This document shows, one piece after another, positions 54,199-62,959 of a DNA stretch of 64,000 bases; the stretch's first letter is position 1, and the number at the start of each line of letters is the position of its first letter. The notes under the pieces were generated by a model that ran no database searches, was not told the DNA's origin, and worked only from the letters and a program-made list of their open reading frames with translations. The translations under genes and the position numbers were made by a program. Origin of the DNA: Candidatus Epulonipiscium fishelsonii (GTDB lineage Bacteria; Bacillota; Clostridia; Lachnospirales; Cellulosilyticaceae); NCBI GenBank assembly GCA_001983455.1, contig LJDB01000073.1:1-64000 (forward strand), in the 5' to 3' direction.

Positions 54199-54918
54199 AT
54201 GAAAACTGTATCAATAATTTTATTGGGTATATTGTTATGTATACCTGTATTTGGAATGGATAAAAAACTTAATGTTCCAAAGCAAAATTTTACTGTATGT
54301 ATTGATCCTGGGCATCAAGCAAAAGGGAATAATAAAACTGAAGCTATTGCTCCAGGATCAACTCAAAAAAAAGCAAAAGTATCTTCGGGAACTACAGGAA
54401 TAGGAACAAAAAAACCTGAATATGAAGTAAATTTGGAAGCAAGTCTCATTTTAAAACAATTGCTTGAAAAAGAAGGCATCACAGTTGTTATGACACGTGA
54501 AGATCATAACGTAAATATTAGTAATGCTGAGAGAGCTCAAATTTCTAATAATAATAAGGCGGATATGACGATTAGAATTCATTGTGATAGTATTGATAAT
54601 TCTGAAAAAACAGGTGTAACTATTCTTGTACCAAGTGATACTAGTAAATATACTCAGTCAATTTATGCAGAAAGTCAAAAATATGCAGAATACTTAAAAG
54701 AAGCTCTTATTAGCAAAGATATCCAAGTAAATGGTATTTTTAAACGGGAAGATATAACTGGATTTAATTGGTCTCAGGTTCCCGTTATAATATTGGAAAT
54801 GGGTTTTATGAGCAATTGGCATGAAGATAAAATGTTGAGCTCACCAGAATATCAAACAAAATTGATGGAATCAGTAGTTGATGCATTAAGAATTTATAAA
54901 AACAGCCCTGCGGAGTAA
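54199..54918 (+). CDS. N-acetylmuramoyl-L-alanine amidase (Amidase_3)
   Basis: A 239-aa exported zinc amidase that cleaves the peptide from peptidoglycan. A signal peptide covers residues 1-20. The zinc ligands are His39 (CIDPGHQ), Glu80 (VNLEAS) and His128 (RIHCDS), with catalytic Glu200 (ILEMGFMSN). The insert GSTQKKAKVSSGTTGIGTKKPEYEVNLEA is typical of the clostridial CwlD/LytC-like group. No cell-wall-binding domain is present. ATAGAGGTGAC precedes the ATG. A hairpin repeat begins 3 nt after the stop. Confidence 0.94.
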   Translation: MKTVSIILLGILLCIPVFGMDKKLNVPKQNFTVCIDPGHQAKGNNKTEAIAPGSTQKKAKVSSGTTGIGTKKPEYEVNLEASLILKQLLEKEGITVVMTREDHNVNISNAERAQISNNNKADMTIRIHCDSIDNSEKTGVTILVPSDTSKYTQSIYAESQKYAEYLKEALISKDIQVNGIFKREDITGFNWSQVPVIILEMGFMSNWHEDKMLSSPEYQTKLMESVVDALRIYKNSPAE

Positions 54919-54920
54919 AT

Positions 54921-54964
54921 AACAGATTTAGTCACGTTGTTCCTAAATCCGTTATCATGAATAA
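54921..54964 (+). repeat. Dispersed hairpin repeat, copy 6 (consensus-like)
   Basis: AACAGATTTAG, loop TCACGTTGTTC, CTAAATCCGTT, tail ATCATGAATAA. Ten of eleven stem positions pair. It starts 2 nt after the amidase stop codon. A separate 12-bp hairpin (CAAAGAATAAGT/ACTTATTCTTTG) lies at 55016-55051. Confidence 0.9.
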
Positions 54965-55164
54965 AAAAATATAATTTTAAATTTAATATCAATAATTTTA
55001 GGTTATTATTAATTTCAAAGAATAAGTATATAATAATGCACTTATTCTTTGTTAAAAAAAAATTTATATTTTTTAAGTTTAATTTTAATGACAAGATAGT
55101 AGCTAAATCTTCAAAGGTAAAACTATGATCGCTCCATAAACTAACTAACAAAGGGGAACTGCTT

Positions 55165-55830
55165 ATGAACTATAAAAATGCCACATATAACTTATTAATG
55201 GATTATTATGAAAAGTATGGGAAGGATAGGACTATAGAAATTGCATATAATATGTTGCAATCCAATAGGCATAAAGAAGATAAAGCATTTGTGAGTATTG
55301 TTCATGGAGAAATATGCGAAGTAATAGCGTGCATTACTATTAAAGATTATATTAAACACAATCCGCAACAGACTAAGGATTGGTTTTATATAAAAGGATT
55401 AATTTTGAAAGATTTAATAAATCCAAATAAATTTACAGAAATAGATATAGTGCTATATACACCGCAAATGGTCTATGCAATAGAATGTAAATGTTATAGT
55501 GGAGTGAAAATTTTGATTGATAAATGTACAATAGTTAGAGGCAATGCAAAGATAGATGTATATGCTCAACACAAATTACATACACAATTCTTAGAAGAAC
55601 ATATTAAACATGGACGTATTATTACTGAAAAAACTTTGGCTACTCAATTGGTATTGTTTAATTTTTCAGTCGGGAGCACTAAAGATACAAGAACTCCTAA
55701 AAATCGTATATTTATGATAAATGCTAATCATGAAACATTGCCTAAATTATTTGATTTTAATAAAAATTTGTCTATTGCATGGGATATAAACTTTTTAAGA
55801 AAAGTAAATAAAATTTTAATTGGAGGTTAA
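55165..55830 (+). CDS. PD-(D/E)XK nuclease-like (NERD-type) protein
   Basis: A 221-aa soluble protein. The stretch from TEIDIVLYTPQMVYAIECKCYSG carries a nuclease pattern: Asp94, then Glu107-x-Lys109 after a hydrophobic strand, as in NERD/PD-(D/E)XK folds. The N-terminal third is helical (VHGEICEVIACITIK, with Glu at a further typical position). AAAGGGGAAC precedes the ATG. The following gene starts 1 nt after its stop, so the two are cotranscribed and probably act together. Function is unproven. Confidence 0.65.
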   Translation: MNYKNATYNLLMDYYEKYGKDRTIEIAYNMLQSNRHKEDKAFVSIVHGEICEVIACITIKDYIKHNPQQTKDWFYIKGLILKDLINPNKFTEIDIVLYTPQMVYAIECKCYSGVKILIDKCTIVRGNAKIDVYAQHKLHTQFLEEHIKHGRIITEKTLATQLVLFNFSVGSTKDTRTPKNRIFMINANHETLPKLFDFNKNLSIAWDINFLRKVNKILIGG

Positions 55831-55831
55831 A

Positions 55832-56749
55832 ATGATCTGTAAATATTTTATAATAGATATGCAAACAGAAGAAATCGTAAGAGAAACACAAAATTTACAA
55901 GATATTATAATTGCTTTGAACCTAGAGATGTTATATATAGAAAATAAGGATATAATAAAATTAAATAAATATGATCCTATTAACTTTATCTTTTCACAAG
56001 TAAATTTTTTCCCAAATCCTAAAAATGATTTCACAATTATATACTATAAAAAGATGGTTGGTAAAAACGGATTGAAATATCCTTGTATAATAGAGCTCTC
56101 ACTAGAAAATTCAAAAGAAGATTTTAAAGAAATTGCTAAAATAATATATAACCTTAGTGGAAAACAATACAAAATAGAAATGAGGAAATTTAATTTAAAT
56201 AAACAACTTTACAATAACTCTGCATTACAAGATAATTCTGTATTAGAAGAAACTGTGAGTGTAAATCAAAAGGAAGTTTTAAAAATGCTGGATGAATATT
56301 ATGATACAGCTCCAATTGTTAATAGTATAGATGTAGTAGAAACTGAAAAAATGCTGGACGTTATAAAGGGAGTTAAGTTAATAAACCTAGATCTTATTTT
56401 AAATTGTAAAAAGAACACACTTACCTTTGGAAAGAAGATAAAGTGGGATGATGAAGACAATACTTTTGCAGTTACATCCATTGATGATTTATCAAAATTT
56501 TTGGGTTTAGAAATACATTATTACATTTTCAACGATAAGTATACTATTCAAGAAATCTCACATATTTACCAAGAATATTCAATTAATATATTAAAGACAT
56601 TTAATACCATGGATATTGTCCCTAAACTTTGTGCTGTATATAATCCTAAAGTCAATCAAGCGATTTTAATTTGTTTAAATAATAAACCTTTAGATAAATT
56701 TTTGCATTACAAAACAGAGATAAATAACCTAGCTAAAAAATCCTGCTAA
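55832..56749 (+). CDS. Unknown protein paired with the NERD-type nuclease
   Basis: A 305-aa soluble protein of mixed alpha/beta character (MICKYFIIDMQTEEIVRETQ at the N-terminus, VNFFPNPKNDFTIIYYKK, then KLINLDLILNCKKNTLTFGKKIKW). No known domain, signal peptide or catalytic motif is recognised. The ATG at 55832 follows TTGGAGGTT inside the tail of the nuclease gene, giving a 1-nt gap and likely coupled translation. Confidence 0.65.
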   Translation: MICKYFIIDMQTEEIVRETQNLQDIIIALNLEMLYIENKDIIKLNKYDPINFIFSQVNFFPNPKNDFTIIYYKKMVGKNGLKYPCIIELSLENSKEDFKEIAKIIYNLSGKQYKIEMRKFNLNKQLYNNSALQDNSVLEETVSVNQKEVLKMLDEYYDTAPIVNSIDVVETEKMLDVIKGVKLINLDLILNCKKNTLTFGKKIKWDDEDNTFAVTSIDDLSKFLGLEIHYYIFNDKYTIQEISHIYQEYSINILKTFNTMDIVPKLCAVYNPKVNQAILICLNNKPLDKFLHYKTEINNLAKKSC

Positions 56750-56758
56750 GATTTTTTA

Positions 56759-56796
56759 TTATGAAAGGACTGGAATGCTAAGCCGTCCTTTCATAA
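56759..56796. terminator. Bidirectional terminator
   Basis: TTATGAAAGGAC (56759-56770) pairs perfectly with GTCCTTTCATAA (56785-56796). T-rich and A-rich flanks suit both converging genes. Confidence 0.75.
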
Positions 56797-56832
56797 CTAA
56801 TATTTTAAAATATTAGATGATAAAACTGCTTA

Positions 56833-57054
56833 TTATCTTTCTCTATTAATATTGTCATTATCAATTCTTCCAAATAGAGTTAAAGTGTAAATTCCTCCAA
56901 TACCTATAATGGCATAAATTACTCTGCTTATCCAACTCATCCCACCAAATATTGCAGCAATGGCATCAAATCGGAAAAATCCAATTAATCCCCAGTTAAT
57001 TGCTCCAATAATTACAAAGGATAGAACGATATAGTCAAACATCTTTGTATTCAT
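56833..57054 (-). CDS. DUF378 small membrane protein
   Basis: A 73-aa protein with two membrane helices (DYIVLSFVIIGAINWGLIGFF and WISRVIYAIIGIGGIYTLTLF), the GAINWGL signature and a polar C-terminus, matching the DUF378 family. Function unknown. AAGGTAGGAAG precedes the ATG. Confidence 0.85.
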   Translation of the reverse strand: MNTKMFDYIVLSFVIIGAINWGLIGFFRFDAIAAIFGGMSWISRVIYAIIGIGGIYTLTLFGRIDNDNINRER

Positions 57055-57206
57055 AACTTCCTACCTTTCTGCCTTATCTTAAATATAGTATCTGCTAAGT
57101 TTTAAAAATTATAAGTGGTATTAACAGGAAATCATTTAATACTATGAGTTGAGTGCTCAATTAATTTTTTAAAGTAATAGTATCTGTTTCAAAATTATGA
57201 TATAGT

Positions 57207-57248
57207 TAGTAGTGAATAATTGATTAACAAGTTAATTATTCACCACTA
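57207..57248 (+). promoter_or_regulatory. Long leader hairpin before the 1060-aa gene
   Basis: TAGTAGTGAATAATT (57207-57221) and AATTATTCACCACTA (57234-57248) pair over 15 positions with one mismatch. It ends 25 nt before the start codon. Possibly an operator or a folded leader. Confidence 0.5.
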
Positions 57249-57273
57249 TTTTCAAAGAAAGGGTTATGAAAAA

Positions 57274-60200
57274 ATGAATACTCAAGGAAATTTTGTAACA
57301 ATTAATGAAACAGAATATTATAAAATAACTAATTCCCAAAATTTATCTCCATTCTTTATTCAAGTAGCTTCATCCAGTGATATTTGGATTTTTTTATCCT
57401 CTAGTGGAGGGATAACTGCTGGGCGAAAAAACTCATCTAATAATATTTTTCCATATACAACTAATGATAGGTTAAATATGGACTATGACACAGGCTCCAA
57501 AACAATTGTTAAGGTAAACAATAAAATCTGGTTGCCATTTGAACAATTTGGAACTACAAAATATGATATAACAAGAAATATTTATAAATCTTGCTATTCT
57601 AATAGTATTATTTTAGAGGAAGTAAATAATGACTTACAACTAAGTTATTCATGTAAATATGAAACTAGTGAAAAATATGGAATTATTAAGACATCCAAAA
57701 TAGTTAATCTTTCAGAAGAACCTCAAAATATAGATATACTGGATGGTTTAATGAACTTATTACCATATGGAGTTAACTCCATATTGCAAAATAACTCCTC
57801 TACCTTGGTCGATGCATATAAGGCATCTGAATTAGAAGATGGAACGTTGGGGGTATATTCATTAACAACAACAATAAATGACACACCTAATCCAATTGAA
57901 ATGTTAAAAGCTAATATTGTTTATAATACTTTGCCAGTTTCAAACGTATATTTAAATCCAGATATAATAAGTAGATTTATAAATAATCAAAGTCTTGATA
58001 TATCTAAAGAAACTTATGGAACCAAATGTGGATATTTTATTATCTTAAATGACTTTAAGCTAGACTCATTTAAAGAGTGGTCTTTTGTTCTTGATGTAGG
58101 GTATGATCATTCTAAAATTGCTGAAACATTGAATTTTATAAAAAAAGGAGATTTCTCTTCAATATTTGAGGACATAAAAAAAGGAACCGATGATATTATC
58201 AACATTGTTGATAAAGCTGATGGAATTCAAGAAACAGGAGACAAAGTAGCATGTGCTGCACATTATGTAAACACCCTTTATAATGTGATGAGAGGTGGTA
58301 TATTTGAAAATGCATATAGTTTTAACTACAATGACTTTTGTAAATTTGTTGCTATAAAAAACAACCGAGCGTTAGAAGTTACGAATTTATTAAAAGACTG
58401 CAAAACTATAATGGAATTAAAAGAAATTTCCAAACAAAATCCTGTTTTGCACAGACTGGCTTTAGAATATTTGCCACTTACATTTTCAAGAAGACATGGA
58501 GACCCATCCAGGCCTTGGAATAAATTTAACATTGATATTAAAGATGAGCAAGGCAATAAAAAAATCAGCTACGAAGGAAATTGGCGTGATATTTTTCAAA
58601 ATTGGGAAGCACTGGGATTGTCATATCCAGAGTATTATGAAAATATGGTTGCTAAATTTGTAAACGCTTCTACAATTGATGGATATAACCCATACAGAAT
58701 CACTACTTTAGGTATAGATTGGGAAAAACCTGACCCAGAAGACCCATTTTCAGGTATTGGATATTGGGGTGATCATCAAATTATATATTTATTAAGACTT
58801 TTAGAAGGACTAAATAACCACTTCCCAGAAACTCTTAAAAGTTTGATGAATAAAGAAGTATTCAGTTATGCCAACGTTCCATATATTATTAAATCGTATG
58901 ACGAGATTTTGAAAAACCCTAAAAAGACTATAATCTTTGATTTTGATAAAGATGAAATAATAGAAAAACTAGTTACTAAAATAGGTACAGATGCTAAATT
59001 ATTGTTAGACAGTAATGAAGAAGTTGTAACAGTATCTCTTGCAGAGAAATTACTAGTAACAGCACTATGCAAAATTTCTAATTTACTAGTTGGCGGTGGA
59101 ATTTGGATGAACACCGAAAGACCTGAATGGAATGATGCCAACAACGGAATAGTCGGAATAGGATTGTCAATGATAACGGTGTATCATTTAAATTCTTATT
59201 TACAATTTATAGAAAAATTATTTAAAGATAAAGAATATAAAATTTCTTCTAATGTAGTTGAATGGCTTAAAGCTACTACAATAGCTTTGCACAAATATGA
59301 AAATAACTATAAGGGACATGAAAAAGCTCTACTTGATGAGCTAGGGCAAATATTCTCGGATTATCGTAGGCAAATTTATGATAATGGATTAAAACCTAAA
59401 AAAGCTTTGACTTCAAAAGAAATACTAGAGTGGATTGAAACCGCTAAAAAGGCAATTGAATATACTATTAATGAAAATAAAGGAGATATTTTTGTAACGT
59501 ACAATCTAATTAATAAAGACTTTTCTGTCACTCCAATGCGTGATATGCTGGAAGGCCAATCAGCTATCATTGGTAGTAAATATTTAAATACTAATGAAAC
59601 ACTTAAACTTATTAATAATATGAATAAAACACTGTATAACGAAAATATCAAAGCCCACACGCTTTATCCAATTAACATGACAAAAAGATTTTTATCTAAA
59701 AATCAACTACAAATAAATGTTGATGAAATCGATGGGATTATATTAAAAGATATAAATGGAAATCTTCATTTTAATAGTGATATAAATACAGAAGAAACGT
59801 TAATAAAAAAATGTATCGAAAAAAATATATCTCCTGAAATTACTAAAAGTTTGACAGATGAATTTGAAAGAATATTTGCTCATAATAAGTTTAATGGAAG
59901 AAGTGAAGTATTTTATAAATTTGAAGGCATCGGATGTGTTTATTGGCATCAAAATGCTAAATTTGCTTTAGCGGTATTAGAAACTGTTCAAAGAGCTTTT
60001 GAAAACGGAGAAGATATTACTGATTTGTACAATGAATATCATAAAATTTTGCAGGGGTTTATATTTAGAAAATCACCTATTGAATGTAACGCAATTCCTA
60101 TTGAGCCATATTCACACAGTTCGTTTAATGGAAAAAGTGAGCAGCCTGGAATGACTGGTCAAGTTAAAGAATCTGTTATTATGAGACGTGGAGAACTTGG

Positions 60201-60456
60201 TGTAAAAATTTTAAATGGTACAATATCATTTAATCCGATATTCTTATTAGAAAGCGAATTTGATTGTAATGGTGAAATAAATTTTACAATATATGGGGTC
60301 AAAGTAAAATATATTAAATCACAAGATAAGAATATGAAGATTTTATTTAATGATGGGACTGTGATTGTTTCAGATAATTTTGTTATCGATCACAAATTAA
60401 GTAAGAATATATTTGAAAGGAATAGTAATATAAGTTTAATTGAAATAACATATTAA
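57274..60456 (+). CDS. Large uncharacterised glycoside-hydrolase-like protein
   Basis: A 1060-aa soluble protein without signal peptide. The N-terminal third is beta-rich (SSSGGITAGRKNSSNN, NNKIWLPFEQFGTT), like a carbohydrate-enzyme sandwich domain. The central part carries very conserved-looking blocks: LPLTFSRRHGDPSRPWNKFNID, YEGNWRDIFQNWEALGLSYPEY, INASTIDGYNPYRIT-like ASTIDGYNPYRI, and DPFSGIGYWGDHQIIYLLRLLE, and the C-terminal part GIGCVYWHQNAKFALAVLE, resembling an (alpha/alpha)6 barrel of the GH94/GH15 type. I cannot name a characterised homologue. AAAGAAAGGG precedes the ATG; an ATG at 57220 lies inside the leader hairpin. Its stop codon is embedded in hairpin-repeat copy 7. A carbohydrate-active role is inference. 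Confidence 0.75.
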   Translation: MNTQGNFVTINETEYYKITNSQNLSPFFIQVASSSDIWIFLSSSGGITAGRKNSSNNIFPYTTNDRLNMDYDTGSKTIVKVNNKIWLPFEQFGTTKYDITRNIYKSCYSNSIILEEVNNDLQLSYSCKYETSEKYGIIKTSKIVNLSEEPQNIDILDGLMNLLPYGVNSILQNNSSTLVDAYKASELEDGTLGVYSLTTTINDTPNPIEMLKANIVYNTLPVSNVYLNPDIISRFINNQSLDISKETYGTKCGYFIILNDFKLDSFKEWSFVLDVGYDHSKIAETLNFIKKGDFSSIFEDIKKGTDDIINIVDKADGIQETGDKVACAAHYVNTLYNVMRGGIFENAYSFNYNDFCKFVAIKNNRALEVTNLLKDCKTIMELKEISKQNPVLHRLALEYLPLTFSRRHGDPSRPWNKFNIDIKDEQGNKKISYEGNWRDIFQNWEALGLSYPEYYENMVAKFVNASTIDGYNPYRITTLGIDWEKPDPEDPFSGIGYWGDHQIIYLLRLLEGLNNHFPETLKSLMNKEVFSYANVPYIIKSYDEILKNPKKTIIFDFDKDEIIEKLVTKIGTDAKLLLDSNEEVVTVSLAEKLLVTALCKISNLLVGGGIWMNTERPEWNDANNGIVGIGLSMITVYHLNSYLQFIEKLFKDKEYKISSNVVEWLKATTIALHKYENNYKGHEKALLDELGQIFSDYRRQIYDNGLKPKKALTSKEILEWIETAKKAIEYTINENKGDIFVTYNLINKDFSVTPMRDMLEGQSAIIGSKYLNTNETLKLINNMNKTLYNENIKAHTLYPINMTKRFLSKNQLQINVDEIDGIILKDINGNLHFNSDINTEETLIKKCIEKNISPEITKSLTDEFERIFAHNKFNGRSEVFYKFEGIGCVYWHQNAKFALAVLETVQRAFENGEDITDLYNEYHKILQGFIFRKSPIECNAIPIEPYSHSSFNGKSEQPGMTGQVKESVIMRRGELGVKILNGTISFNPIFLLESEFDCNGEINFTIYGVKVKYIKSQDKNMKILFNDGTVIVSDNFVIDHKLSKNIFERNSNISLIEITY

Positions 60457-60490
60457 GTCACGTTGTTACTAAATCCGTTATCATGAATTA
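60447..60490 (+). repeat. Dispersed hairpin repeat, copy 7 (overlaps a stop codon)
   Basis: Left arm AACATATTAAG (degenerate), loop TCACGTTGTTA, right arm CTAAATCCGTT, tail ATCATGAATTA. The TAA stop of the preceding gene lies inside the left arm, so the repeat forms the last codons. Confidence 0.85.
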
Positions 60491-60498
60491 ATGTTTAA

Positions 60499-60526
60499 GA
60501 AAACTCCCTACAGGGAGTTTTTATTT
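60499..60526. terminator. Bidirectional terminator
   Basis: AAACTCCCT (60501-60509) and AGGGAGTTT (60512-60520) form a tight stem-loop with a T-rich right flank. It serves the 1060-aa gene and the converging NADAR gene. Confidence 0.75.
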
Positions 60527-61066
60527 CTAAAGTAACCTATAACGAACTGTCATTAGTGCAAATCCCAATAAATTTAGTCCTTGCCATTCAGATGGGTCAA
60601 TTATACGGCTGTCATTTTCACCTAAACCTACACCCCAAATTGTATCATATGGGCTTGCTTCCACAAGAACTTTATCTTTGGTTGACAAAAGATATTGTTT
60701 TAAGTTATTATTTTGATGAAATTTTTCCATATTCCCATTGACAACAATCTCTTCCCGATATTTATTCCACTTTTTTTCATTAAAAGATTTAACTTTTCTT
60801 CCTAATCTTTTAATCTCTTCTGGATTGTTGCAACTTAATATTGATTCTAAAATTTTATTATCTCTAAATAATCTAGCTTTTTCAGCCATCATAAATTGTT
60901 CCATGCACCAATACATTTGATCCTCATAAATAAAAGTGCTTTTCCACCATTGACTTAAACAAGCTTTTGTTATTGTGCCGTCTAAAGAAGGTCTATGTCC
61001 CCAAAAATAAATATATTCTTTATTAATACCTTGTGCAAGCTCATCTTTTAAAGATTGTAATGTCAT
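60527..61066 (-). CDS. NADAR-family protein (YbiA-like)
   Basis: A 179-aa NADAR-domain protein. Conserved blocks: YFWGHRP, LSQWWKSTFIYEDQMYWCMEQFMMAEKARLF, LGRKVKSFNEKKW, VVNGNMEKFHQN, LVEASPYDTIWGVGL and GLNLLGFALMTVR. NADAR enzymes act on N-glycosidic bonds of nucleotide derivatives (riboflavin intermediates in YbiA) and some remove ADP-ribose from guanosine in DNA as antitoxins. The ATG at 61066 follows TTGAGGATA, which overlaps the stop of the radical SAM gene. No ADP-ribosyltransferase toxin adjoins it. Confidence 0.88.
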   Translation of the reverse strand: MTLQSLKDELAQGINKEYIYFWGHRPSLDGTITKACLSQWWKSTFIYEDQMYWCMEQFMMAEKARLFRDNKILESILSCNNPEEIKRLGRKVKSFNEKKWNKYREEIVVNGNMEKFHQNNNLKQYLLSTKDKVLVEASPYDTIWGVGLGENDSRIIDPSEWQGLNLLGFALMTVRYRLL

Positions 61067-61077
61067 AAACGTTATCC

Positions 61078-62790
61078 TCAATTTTCTTTAATATAATATG
61101 TTTTAATCATATTGTTTCCATATGTGTAATCAAATATTATACCTTGTGGATTTAGTAGTATTTCTTCTTTAAACATATTATACTTAAAAAATTCAATATG
61201 AATACTTCTAAATTTTTGCTTAGAAATTTTTTGAACAAATTCTTCTCCAAATTGAATTGCCCATTGTGGATCTTTCAATTTATTTATTATTTCATTTTTA
61301 TACGGAACTTGATCTAGTGTTGTATAAATAGAAGGAATTTCCTTTACATTTTCATGTGAAAGCATATCCCATCTCAATAGTTCTTTTAAATAATCTATGT
61401 TACAATTACTTATATTTTGGGCAAACTCCAATAAATATTTATAGTAGGTTAATTTTTTATGAGATATTTCATCATACTTATTACACTCCCAGTATTCTCC
61501 TAACTCTTCAAAAAAATCAAATGGAGTATTAAACAAAGAAAATAAATACTCTATACTTGCATTAAATCGTCTACTATTATAATATTTTTCTAGCATTTCT
61601 TCAATCAAGTGTAATTTTAATATTTCTTTATAAGAGATATTTTTTGTATATAAAACTTCATAAGGTGCTTCCTCCTTATAAACTATGCCATATTTGTCGC
61701 CATCAAAATACAATCCAGATCCTTTTAAAACCTTTAAAAATCCAAGCTGCAATTGTTCTGGTCTAACACTAATAACATCATTAAATGATTTTTTAAAAGA
61801 AGAATACCCCTCATATGGAAGGCCTGCTATTAAATCTAAGTGCTGATGAATATTTCCTAGACTTGCTATTTTTTTAGTTATGATGCTTATTTTCTCAAAT
61901 GGCATAAATCTTTTTATAGCAATCAAAGTATCTATATTTGTAGATTGAACTCCTATTTCAAATTGAATTAAGCCTTTTCTCGCTCCTGATAAAACTTCTA
62001 AGGTACTTTTGGTTAAAAGTTCAGCTGCTATTTCAAAGTGAAAATTAGTTATTCCATTATCATTTTGTACAATATACATCCATATTTCTAGTGCAAAGTC
62101 TTTTTTTGCGTTAAAAGTACGGTCTATAAACTTTACTTGAGCGACATTCATATCTAAAAAATGTTGTAATTCACGTTTTACTCTTTCTATTGGCAAAAAT
62201 CGTACTTGCTTTTCTAGGGAAGATATACAATATTGACAATTAAAAGGGCAACCTCTAGACGCTTCGTAATAAATTATTTTATTCTCTAGACCATCCATGT
62301 TTTTATACACAAAAGGGAGTAACGCCATTTTTAATGGTTGTCTGGCATCATTTACTACAATTTGCTTGTTTTGTTTGTATACTAGGCCATCAATATTTTT
62401 AATATCTACTCTTTTTTCATGTATATAGTCTAAATATTCCTGCCAAGTTTGTTCTCCTTCACCTTCCATTATTATATCAATTGGTAATTCATTTAATAAA
62501 TTTCTGGATTCAAAAGATACTTCTGGCCCACCCAAAACAATTTTTATATTTGGCATTATCTTTTTTAAAATTGGTATCAATGATTTAATATATTTGATAT
62601 TCCATATATAACATGAAAACCCTAATATATCTGGGCTTGCATTATATATTGTCTTAATTATTAAATTTTCTTCATGATTTATAGTGAACTCTATTGTTTC
62701 TATATCATATGAGCAATAATCTTTTATATATCGTAATGCTAAAGAAGAATGTATAAACTTTGCATTTAACGATACTAATACTGTTTTCAT
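61078..62790 (-). CDS. B12-binding radical SAM protein (DUF4080 type)
   Basis: A 570-aa enzyme. The N-terminal cobalamin-binding fold (VLVSLNAKFIHSSLALRYIK, ILGFSCYIWN, IVLGGPEVSF) is followed by the radical SAM core with RGCPFNCQYCISS and FIDRTFNAKKDFA, then QFEIGVQSTN and DLIAGLPYEG, and a C-terminal DUF4080 region to residue 570. The standard CxxxCxxC cluster is intact. Family members are of unknown substrate, often seen as single genes in Clostridia. AAGAAGGTT precedes the ATG. The NADAR gene follows in the same transcript. Confidence 0.9.
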   Translation of the reverse strand: MKTVLVSLNAKFIHSSLALRYIKDYCSYDIETIEFTINHEENLIIKTIYNASPDILGFSCYIWNIKYIKSLIPILKKIMPNIKIVLGGPEVSFESRNLLNELPIDIIMEGEGEQTWQEYLDYIHEKRVDIKNIDGLVYKQNKQIVVNDARQPLKMALLPFVYKNMDGLENKIIYYEASRGCPFNCQYCISSLEKQVRFLPIERVKRELQHFLDMNVAQVKFIDRTFNAKKDFALEIWMYIVQNDNGITNFHFEIAAELLTKSTLEVLSGARKGLIQFEIGVQSTNIDTLIAIKRFMPFEKISIITKKIASLGNIHQHLDLIAGLPYEGYSSFKKSFNDVISVRPEQLQLGFLKVLKGSGLYFDGDKYGIVYKEEAPYEVLYTKNISYKEILKLHLIEEMLEKYYNSRRFNASIEYLFSLFNTPFDFFEELGEYWECNKYDEISHKKLTYYKYLLEFAQNISNCNIDYLKELLRWDMLSHENVKEIPSIYTTLDQVPYKNEIINKLKDPQWAIQFGEEFVQKISKQKFRSIHIEFFKYNMFKEEILLNPQGIIFDYTYGNNMIKTYYIKEN

Positions 62791-62883
62791 TTGTATTAAC
62801 CTTCTTTCAATATTTTTACATAATAGGGCATAAAGCCCATTCCTTTAGGCAAGTTGGATATGAGCTTCATAATAACAATATGA

Positions 62884-62950
62884 CTCTAACATATATAATT
62901 ATCCTAAATAGTTTGATCGATTTTAGGTTTATAATAACATATGTTTAGAG
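62884..62950. terminator. Long imperfect inverted repeat after spoIIP
   Basis: CTCTAA-CATAT..TAATTAT..CCTAAA (62884-62908) pairs with TTTTAGG..ATAATA..CATATG-TTTAGAG (62921-62950), about 22 of 26 positions. It lies just beyond the spoIIP stop and probably terminates it. A small GGGC/GCCC hairpin lies at 62827-62839. Confidence 0.5.
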
Positions 62951-62959
62951 TTTTTTCTA

